Shown here: piece after piece, positions 44,527 through 51,459 of the stretch | Layout: each line of letters opens with the position of its first letter | How positions within the stretch are numbered: the stretch's first letter is position 1 | Source of the DNA: G963668435 sp963668435 | GTDB taxonomy: Bacteria > Latescibacterota > Latescibacteria > Latescibacterales > Latescibacteraceae | Length of the DNA: 64,000 nucleotides | Reading direction: 5' to 3' | Assembly (NCBI GenBank): GCA_963668435.2 | Contig: CAXXSC010000006.1 | Coordinates: 496,001 to 560,000 of the forward strand | Program-made: the position numbers and the translations under genes | The notes under the pieces: model-generated | The model's input: the letters and a program-made list of their open reading frames with translations, nothing else | Database searches by the model: none | Told to the model about the DNA's origin: nothing

Positions 44527-44557
44527 AAAAAGGACGTCCCGCAAGGACGTCCCTTTT
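44527..44557 (-). terminator. Terminator of propeller protein 1
   Basis: Two GGACGTCC units, each itself palindromic, separated by five bases and flanked by A and T runs. Near-identical hairpins follow propeller genes 2 and 3. Confidence 0.8.
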
Positions 44558-44578
44558 GGCTCTCGGCAGGAAAAATCA

Positions 44579-46057
44579 CTATTTCATTAACATCATCTGC
44601 CTGGTAGCAGCAAAATTTCCCGCCTTGAGACGAGCAAAATAAATACCGGAAGAAACCATATTGCCCGAGGCGTCGCGACCGTCCCAGACAGTTTTGTGAT
44701 TTCCGTGTGACAGCTCGCCGGCGACCAGTTCCCGGACAGTCTGACCTGCCATGTTAAAGACTTCCAGCGTTGTCATGCCCTGCTCGGGAATGGAAAACTC
44801 GATTGTCGTCGTTGGGTTGAACGGGTTGGGGAAATTGCCCTTGATCGCGAAATCGTCAGGCATGTCAGCCTCGACAGCGGTTGGTTGGATAGTGTTGTAT
44901 CGCTCGGGATCGAAATCAGTAATGTAGGGCGTAATGCCGTGGATGAACTTATCATTCCACCAGAGTTTCGGTTTCAGGAACAGGTACACAATTTTACTTT
45001 GATCTGGAGAAAAGCAGGGTCTCATCTGAGAGCCGAGTGCCCATCCGCTATGGCTATAGCCCTGACTGATTAGGGTTTCTTCATCTTCAAAGAAAAAAGA
45101 ATACGGCCTTGATTTACCCGGTTCATAACTTTCCTTGCCAAAATGGAAATAACATTCCTCATTCAGCACGTCGTAAACGATAGCATCGTATTTGCCGCTT
45201 TTTGAACGCTCAAAAAGAAGCCATCGTCCATCGGAGGAATACATAGGATAATACATGTTTTCAGGTGTTTCAAAATTCGTAATATATTCAACTTCACCGC
45301 CCTCGAAAGGTATTTTGCAGAGTTGGTTGTTCTTGACTGCTATGATATGCGAATTGTCCGGACTGAACGAGGGGTTCCTCAGATTATTGACATCATAGGT
45401 GTTGCTGTTATTGTCATCTGTCAGATAGCTGATTTCGCCAGTCACCGTATCGTACACAGCCAGGACCCTGTGATTTTCCGCGTTTTGACTGTCGGTGTAG
45501 ACACGGTAATCAAAATTGATGAACGTGATGTAACGGCCATCGTCGCTCCATGAATGGTCCATACCGCCGGAAATGATCGTTGCAGTCTCGCCGCTTGAAA
45601 TGTCATAACTGTTAATGTCGGGTATGAAATTTGTGCTCATGCTTCCCGATGTATAACTGCCGCGATCAGGATCATAAGCCCAGGAGGTGTACGTTAAATA
45701 TTTACCGTCGGGAGAAAAGCGTATATTCTGAAATTGCGACTGCCCTCCAGACGATGTTGCATCGTCAAAATCATAATGGTGAATCATCGACGCCGTACCG
45801 CCCTCAACAGGAATCAGGCTGAGAGTGAAATGACCGCCAAGCGCGATCCAGTCGCCATCCGGCGACCATGCGACACTGTGGTACCGGTACTGATCCTCCC
45901 GTGACATCTGTTCCTCGCTCTGGCTCAGGCTGTCAATGTCGTAGGAGAAAATAACCTCTTTCCCGAACGCCTCGTCGATCACATCTTCGGCCTGAGAGAC
46001 CGCTCCCGATACCAGCATAAAAGCCAGTATAAGAAATGCGATAACACACCGTTTCAT
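44579..46057 (-). CDS. TolB-like beta-propeller protein with FlgD-type sorting module
   Basis: A 492-residue protein with signal peptide (near SQAED). Repeated WSPDG, FSPDGKY and YSSDGRW motifs mark a six-bladed TolB/WD40-like propeller (about 55-370). The end (about 408-492: FPNPFNPTTTIEFSIPEQG, LEVFNMAGQ, VWDGRDASG and SGIYFARL) is the FlgD Ig-like/type IX secretion sorting module. The protein is probably displayed or released at the cell surface; its ligand is unknown. The last 134 bp including the stop are identical to the same region of the next gene, a sign of recent conversion or duplication. Confidence 0.85.
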   Translation of the reverse strand: MKRCVIAFLILAFMLVSGAVSQAEDVIDEAFGKEVIFSYDIDSLSQSEEQMSREDQYRYHSVAWSPDGDWIALGGHFTLSLIPVEGGTASMIHHYDFDDATSSGGQSQFQNIRFSPDGKYLTYTSWAYDPDRGSYTSGSMSTNFIPDINSYDISSGETATIISGGMDHSWSDDGRYITFINFDYRVYTDSQNAENHRVLAVYDTVTGEISYLTDDNNSNTYDVNNLRNPSFSPDNSHIIAVKNNQLCKIPFEGGEVEYITNFETPENMYYPMYSSDGRWLLFERSKSGKYDAIVYDVLNEECYFHFGKESYEPGKSRPYSFFFEDEETLISQGYSHSGWALGSQMRPCFSPDQSKIVYLFLKPKLWWNDKFIHGITPYITDFDPERYNTIQPTAVEADMPDDFAIKGNFPNPFNPTTTIEFSIPEQGMTTLEVFNMAGQTVRELVAGELSHGNHKTVWDGRDASGNMVSSGIYFARLKAGNFAATRQMMLMK

Positions 46058-46133
46058 GGAAAACCTCCCTTTTTATGCCCGTGACAAAAACGGGCGCCAT
46101 GATATGTGCTAGGTCAGATGATACAATATTATC

Positions 46134-46162
46134 ATATTACCAATAAAATTTACCTCTGTCAA
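46134..46162 (-). promoter_or_regulatory. Promoter of propeller gene 1, TTGACA-17-TAATAT
   Basis: The plus-strand motif ATTACCAATAAAATTTAC (46137-46154) overlaps the -10 and spacer; a close copy stands upstream of the BlaI-like gene. Confidence 0.7.
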
Positions 46163-46301
46163 GAGTTTTTGCGAGAATTTATGTGATTTTGTTGTGTTCG
46201 TTGCTAATACCTTGTTTTGTAAGAGGTATACCGAGAATAAATCACAAGCTTGGGATCAGATATCGGGAAGATATATTGCCTTTTGTCATCGAATAAATAT
46301 A

Positions 46302-46331
46302 AGAAAAGGACGCCCCTAAGGACGCCCTTTG
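46302..46331 (-). terminator. Terminator of propeller protein 2
   Basis: GGACGCCC and a second, near-identical unit separated by a few bases with flanking A/T runs; related to the hairpins at 44527 and 48321. Confidence 0.7.
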
Positions 46332-46351
46332 ACTCTCGGCAGGAAAAATCA

Positions 46352-47875
46352 CTATTTCATTAACATCATCTGCCTGGTAGCAGCAAAATTTCCCGCCTTG
46401 AGACGAGCAAAATAAATACCGGAAGAAACCATATTGCCCGAGGCGTCGCGACCGTCCCAGACAGTTGTATGATTTCCGCGCGACAGCTCACCGGCAAGCA
46501 GTTCGCGAACAGCCTGGCCAGCCATATTATAAATTGCAAGCGTTGCCATGCCCTGTTCGGGAATTGTGAACTCGATTGTTGTCGTTGGGTTGAACGGGTT
46601 GGGGTAGTTACCCCTTATCGCGAAATCGACAGGTGTGTCGGCCTCGACTGCGGTCGGTATAGAGGTGTCGAAAGTTCCGGGGGCAAAATCGATAATACAG
46701 AGCTCTCTGGCCTCGACTGTTTCATCGTAACCGTAGGGATGGCTGATTGTTTTTGAGTTGACTGCTATAGCACATATTTTAGAACCGTCCGGCGACCATT
46801 TCCCCGAAAACGGCTCGCCTTTGCCGCTTAAAGAGGCAATGTCCGTGATAATTGTGCCGTCGGAAACCTTGAATGTCTTTTCGCTCTCCGTATCATAGAC
46901 CATCATCCACTCGTTGTTATACCAGCCGTAGCTGAACAGAATCCAGCGGCCGTCAGGTGAAAATGATGGATAAAAAAGACCATGGCCGTTATCTATACTG
47001 TCAGTCAGCCGTGTGATTTCTCCGCCGGTAACAGGGATGGTGCAGAGTGTCTGCTCATAGATGAATACGATTTGCGATCCATCCGGGCTGAAAGAAGGCT
47101 GTAAAAAGCCTTCACCATCATATACTTCGCTTGTGTTAAAATCGGTAAAGTACGTGGTTTCTCCCGTTGCCGTGTCAAGAAGTGCCAGGGCGCCATGGTG
47201 TTCTGTTTCATCGGGATTTGTGAAAATTCGTGAATCGAAATTGATATAGGTGAGATATCTGCCGTCTGGGCTCCATGCCGGACATTTGCCTTCCTTCACG
47301 AGGCAGTGTTTTTCGCCAGTGGCAAGGTCGACGCTTTCGATTGAAGGTATGCAATTTTTGATTTCGTAATAGGCTGAAGTCTGTGTGAAAATACTGCCTC
47401 GGGATTTGTCGAAATATACTGCCGTATACGTGATTTCCTTGTTGTCAGGTGTGAAAACAGGACCATATGTCAGGTGAAGGCGATAATCACCCGGATCCTC
47501 GGAGCGCTGCATCGGTTGTGTTGAATCACCCATCGGCACCCAGTCGTAGGTAAAGCTTTCCATAAGTTCAGGGGTTACCAGGATGGTTTCTCCGCTTTCC
47601 ACGGAAACAGTACAGATAGCACGGGCGGTATTATCTATTACCGCGATAGTGGAACCGTCAGGTGACCACACTGGATCGTTGATTTCCTTCATCAGGTTGA
47701 AATTCAGTTTGTACTGAATTGCCAACTGTTGAAGTTCCTCGTCAGTTTCACCTCCCTGAGGAAGGAACTGGCCCAGGTCGATGTCATAGGAAATGGTTCG
47801 TGTTTCGCCGGCAAATACTGCCGCAGACAGCAGAAATGCCAGAACAACAGTTACAACCGCACACATTCGTTTCAT
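46352..47875 (-). CDS. TolB-like beta-propeller protein with FlgD-type sorting module
   Basis: A 507-residue paralogue of its neighbour. I start at MKRMCAVVTVV, which has a GGGAG ribosome site; the longer frame would start upstream of the promoter -10. A signal peptide (near VFAGE) is followed by a six-blade propeller with WSPDGS, FTPDNKE, WSPDGRY and FSPDGRW motifs, and the sorting module (YPNPFNPTTTIEFTIPEQG onward). Export by type IX secretion or a similar route and attachment at the surface are likely. Function unknown; the paralogues may bind different peptides or glycans. Confidence 0.85.
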   Translation of the reverse strand: MKRMCAVVTVVLAFLLSAAVFAGETRTISYDIDLGQFLPQGGETDEELQQLAIQYKLNFNLMKEINDPVWSPDGSTIAVIDNTARAICTVSVESGETILVTPELMESFTYDWVPMGDSTQPMQRSEDPGDYRLHLTYGPVFTPDNKEITYTAVYFDKSRGSIFTQTSAYYEIKNCIPSIESVDLATGEKHCLVKEGKCPAWSPDGRYLTYINFDSRIFTNPDETEHHGALALLDTATGETTYFTDFNTSEVYDGEGFLQPSFSPDGSQIVFIYEQTLCTIPVTGGEITRLTDSIDNGHGLFYPSFSPDGRWILFSYGWYNNEWMMVYDTESEKTFKVSDGTIITDIASLSGKGEPFSGKWSPDGSKICAIAVNSKTISHPYGYDETVEARELCIIDFAPGTFDTSIPTAVEADTPVDFAIRGNYPNPFNPTTTIEFTIPEQGMATLAIYNMAGQAVRELLAGELSRGNHTTVWDGRDASGNMVSSGIYFARLKAGNFAATRQMMLMK

Positions 47876-47951
47876 GATGTTCTCCCGCTTTGATACGCTC
47901 CTACCAGGGAAAGCGCAATGAAATGGTTCGGCAGATAATGCAGTACCATGT

Positions 47952-47980
47952 ATTTTAATTGTAAAATTTACTATTGTCAA
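47952..47980 (-). promoter_or_regulatory. Promoter of propeller gene 2, TTGACA-17-TAAAAT
   Basis: Lies about 80 bp before the chosen start codon. The spacer contains the small dyad GTAAAATTTAC. Confidence 0.7.
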
Positions 47981-48057
47981 GCTTTATTTTAACAGCGATT
48001 GGCCATTGTTCGTGTGAATATGGCGAAATAGACGGTTTTACAGGAAGATGCAATGAA

Positions 48058-48260
48058 AATGAACAACCCCGGATTGAAATCCGGGGTATTAAAATCAACC
48101 CCCTAACCCCTTGCCTTGCGCTTTCGCGGCTCTACGTGTCCCCCGTATCGATTCTTCTTGCGCTCCTGCCCCCTTTTAGGGGAAGGATGTCACGGAGTGA
48201 CAGGAAGGGGGGCAGAAAAACATGTTTAACCCCGGAGTAAACTCCGAGGAATTCTTTTGA
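48058..48260. repeat. MITE-like mosaic element bounded by palindromic repeats (copies D and E)
   Basis: Copy D (AATGAACAACCCCGG...CCGGGGTATT) and copy E (TTTAACCCCGGAG...CTCCGAGGAATTCTTTTGAT) bracket about 200 bp that contain smaller hairpins, including CCCCCTTTTAGGGG and GTCACGGAGTGAC. It fills most of the gap between two propeller genes and contains no gene. Confidence 0.65.
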
Positions 48261-48320
48261 TTATAATTTGGCAGTATCAAAAGTTGACAGGAGGAATGAG
48301 CTTAATAACGCGTTGAAGGG

Positions 48321-48357
48321 ATAAAAAAAGGACGCCCGTTAAGGACGTCCCTTTTCC
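48321..48357 (-). terminator. Terminator of propeller protein 3
   Basis: GGACGCCC and GGACGTCC units with flanking A and T runs; related to 44527 and 46302. Confidence 0.75.
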
Positions 48358-48375
48358 TCGCCACTGGCAACCTCG

Positions 48376-51132
48376 CTATTTCATCATCATCATCTGCTTG
48401 GCAGTAACGAAATTACCTGCTTTGAGGCGCGCAAAATAGATACCGGAAGAAACCGTGTTGCCTGAGTCATCGCAGCCGTCCCAGACAGCGTGGTGAGTGC
48501 CTGCGGACAGTTCTGCCGAAATAATATCACGGACTTTCTGTCCCGCCATATTGAAAATCTCGACAGTGGTCAAACCTCTATCGGGGATCGAGAACTCTAT
48601 CGTCGTCGAGGGATTGAACGGATTGGGGAAATTGCCTTTCAGTGCAAATCCCGCCGGTGCGACCGTTTCCACCGAAATCGGATTGGTCGTATCATAGAGC
48701 TGAGAGTTGAAATCGGCGATATAAAACAGGGATCCACACACCCAGGCATTCGTTTCCGTTTCATATACTTCAGGGTTATGATTCTGTTTCAGCCATGTCT
48801 TAATGCGCATGTCGTCATGCTGCAGTGCCGGCTGTGTCAGAACATACAGAACTTTCGTGCCGTCAGGTGAGAAACTCGGCGTGTACTGGGAACCGATACT
48901 TGAATGCACGAAACCGTCCATCGCCGGTATTGACGCATAATAAGCTTCACCACAATCAGCGAAAATCTTGTCACCGTTGACAAAGCTGAATTCGTATGGG
49001 CTGTCCTCGCCGGGAACGTATTGTGAGCCGTCAAACATCCAGAATGTTTTGCCTGATGACACATTATACATGAGCAAATCGTCGCTGTCCGTAGAATAGC
49101 GGTTGAAAAGTATCCACTGACCGTCATTGTTGTATTTCGGGCGCCCGTAAGCGATATCATCAAAATTCTCGAAATCGGTCAGGTATTCGAGTTCACCGCC
49201 CTCGAAAGGAATCGTGCATATCTGACGGTTGTTGACGAGAAGGACATGTGAGCCGTCGTTGCTGAACGTCGGGTGACGGTATCCGTCAAGGTTTTTGCGG
49301 TAGTAATCGTCAGTGTTTCCATCGGCCAGGAACCGTGTCTCACCGGTGACTGTATCGAAAATAGCGGGTATATTGTTATGATCTGCGTTATCGGGATCGG
49401 TGTAGATGCGATGATCGAAATGGATGTACGCGATATAACGGCCGTCCGGGCTGTAAGAAGGCTGGCTTCCCTCGGCGATCAGCGTTTCCGTTTCGCCGGT
49501 GAAAATGTCGACTTGCTCGATAATCGGTGTCGGATTGAGGACCGTGTCTTTTTCAATTTTGCTGCCGAGTTCTTCTTTATAGATATCCGCCGAATAGAGA
49601 ATGCTGCGACCGTCCGGTGAGAATGAAATATCGTTGAATCCCTGCTGTCCGAAAAGTTCATTGCCACTGAGATCACCGTAATAATTCTGCGCAATGCACG
49701 TGGCGTCACCGCCATCGGAAGAAACGATATTGAGAGAGTTTAAACCGGAAAAAGCGATCAGTTTGTCATCGGGTGACCACTGAGGCTCTTTCCAGCGGTA
49801 GACTTCGCTCAAAGGCAGGTTTGGAACAATGCTCGTGTTCGGGAGATATTGTGCGGCGTCCTCAGGATTGACCCGGACATCGAGTTTTTCGCCAAACGCG
49901 AGATCGATCTGATCCACCGATTCAAGCGAAATCTTTGCCGCGATGATTGCACCGGGGTCAAAATCGACAACGCTCAGTTCCCATACAATATCATTGATTT
50001 TACTGCCGACCGGTACATCCCTCGATGCGAAAATGGCGCTTATCCGAGTGCCGTCAGGCGACCAGGTGCCCTGGAACTGCGAGTCAGGCCCATCGAAACT
50101 GGAAAACTCTTTCACGAGTTTGCCGTCGTCAACCATGTGCAGCTTGCCATCGGTGGTGTCATACACCATCATGCCCCGGAAGTTGTGCCAGCCATAACCG
50201 AACAGAATCCAGCGACCGTCCGGCGAATACTGCGGTTCCGACATACCGAACCACTGGAGGTCGTCATTATCGATGTCTGTCAGATAGGTGATATCTCCGC
50301 CCTCGAACGGTATCGTACAGAGCTGTCTGTCGTATATGAACGCTATTTCCGAACCGTCGGGGCTGAAAGAAGGCGTTTTGAAGCCGAAACTGTCGGGACG
50401 TTCGGGAGAATTATACTCGATGGGATAACGGACATCACCCGTTTGCGTATCGAGTATGGCGAGAGCGCCGTTATATTCCGTCTGGGTGGGATCGGTGTAT
50501 ATGCGATAGTCGAAATTAATATAAGCGAGATATCTGCCGTCCAGGCTCCATGCCGGAGACAATCCGCCGTCCACAAGAACTCTGATTTCACCAGTGGCGA
50601 TGTCAATGCTCTCTATCGCATAAATAAAGTTGCCGACTGTTCCGCCATTTTCATAACTACCGCGCGACTCATCAAACAAAGTGACAGAATAGGCGATTTC
50701 TTTTCCATCGGGAGAAAACGCCAAATACGCTTTATCTTGCTTCATCTTGAGAAAAGACGGTTCGGCGATGGACGGCCTCGTACCGTCGATGAACTCGTAC
50801 CAGTTGTGCTGGTGTGACCGTATGATTTCATCATCGACAGTCACAAAACCGCTGCCGTCGGGAGAAACCATATGAATCGCATAGCCGTAGTTATCGGTAA
50901 ACGCGATTTTCGAGCCGTCAGGCGACCAGACCGGATTGTTGATACCGAGTTCGGTATAATAGTGCAGATTGTACTGAACGGCTTTTTCCTCCAATTCCTC
51001 TTCCGTTTCGTTTCCAACCGGGACATACTGATCGATGTCGAAATCGAACGAAATCGTGCTTGCGCCTTGGGCCATACATATCGGCACAGCGGCAAGGAAG
51101 AAAATCAAACTCATTACATAAAAACGTTTCAT
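48376..51132 (-). CDS. Double TolB-like propeller protein with FlgD-type sorting module
   Basis: A 918-residue protein. Start chosen at MKRFYVMSLIFFL, preceded by AAAGGAGG. After the signal peptide (near CMAQG) there are two full propellers in tandem (about 20-415 and 430-810), each with WSPDG/FSPDG/YSPDGRW blades, then the sorting module (FPNPFNPSTTIEFSIPDRG onward). The two halves resemble each other and the single-propeller neighbours, so it probably arose by fusion or internal duplication. Surface display is likely. Confidence 0.85.
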   Translation of the reverse strand: MKRFYVMSLIFFLAAVPICMAQGASTISFDFDIDQYVPVGNETEEELEEKAVQYNLHYYTELGINNPVWSPDGSKIAFTDNYGYAIHMVSPDGSGFVTVDDEIIRSHQHNWYEFIDGTRPSIAEPSFLKMKQDKAYLAFSPDGKEIAYSVTLFDESRGSYENGGTVGNFIYAIESIDIATGEIRVLVDGGLSPAWSLDGRYLAYINFDYRIYTDPTQTEYNGALAILDTQTGDVRYPIEYNSPERPDSFGFKTPSFSPDGSEIAFIYDRQLCTIPFEGGDITYLTDIDNDDLQWFGMSEPQYSPDGRWILFGYGWHNFRGMMVYDTTDGKLHMVDDGKLVKEFSSFDGPDSQFQGTWSPDGTRISAIFASRDVPVGSKINDIVWELSVVDFDPGAIIAAKISLESVDQIDLAFGEKLDVRVNPEDAAQYLPNTSIVPNLPLSEVYRWKEPQWSPDDKLIAFSGLNSLNIVSSDGGDATCIAQNYYGDLSGNELFGQQGFNDISFSPDGRSILYSADIYKEELGSKIEKDTVLNPTPIIEQVDIFTGETETLIAEGSQPSYSPDGRYIAYIHFDHRIYTDPDNADHNNIPAIFDTVTGETRFLADGNTDDYYRKNLDGYRHPTFSNDGSHVLLVNNRQICTIPFEGGELEYLTDFENFDDIAYGRPKYNNDGQWILFNRYSTDSDDLLMYNVSSGKTFWMFDGSQYVPGEDSPYEFSFVNGDKIFADCGEAYYASIPAMDGFVHSSIGSQYTPSFSPDGTKVLYVLTQPALQHDDMRIKTWLKQNHNPEVYETETNAWVCGSLFYIADFNSQLYDTTNPISVETVAPAGFALKGNFPNPFNPSTTIEFSIPDRGLTTVEIFNMAGQKVRDIISAELSAGTHHAVWDGCDDSGNTVSSGIYFARLKAGNFVTAKQMMMMK

Positions 51133-51459
51133 GGCAAACCTCCTTTTTTGCGCCCCTGCCATATCGGGCGTCATGAGATTGGCCAAGCCAGATGATTTAT
51201 TCGCCAAATCTATTCACTAAATTATACTAAAGTTTTACCATTGTCAAGGTCTTTTTTTGAATTATGGCCATAAATTTGTAACTGTATGATTCTTAATGGA
51301 TAATGGTTTGTAAGCAATGATCTTTATGGGGCTTTTTACGTCGTTCGGAATGGCTTTTTCTGAAATTTTGTGGTGAAAACGGTCGGCAAATCTTTTTAAA
51401 CGATGTAGTATAGGTAATGGCGCGGTGTGCTCAAGTCTGTGAAGCGGAATGTCAGGGCA
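51133..51459. other. Intergenic region upstream of propeller gene 3
   Basis: Holds a TTGACA with a TATAAT only 15 bp away on the minus strand (51221-51247), a slightly short promoter for propeller gene 3. The remaining 200 bp show no gene and no clear terminator for the BlaR1-like gene. Confidence 0.55.
51221..51247 (-). promoter_or_regulatory. Probable promoter of propeller gene 3
   Basis: TTGACA and TATAAT, both consensus, but with a 15-bp spacer. Confidence 0.5.

Noticed and set aside
44527..48357. CRISPR-like or regulatory meaning for repeated GGACG(T/C)CC hairpins
   Set aside because: They occur once after each propeller gene with A/T runs, so they are duplicated terminators. No CRISPR array was seen anywhere.
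49849..50817. 322-codon plus-strand frame opposite propeller gene 3
   Set aside because: Antisense shadow of repeated propeller codons; no ribosome site, and its Arg/Ile/Val-rich content mirrors the GC-rich gene.
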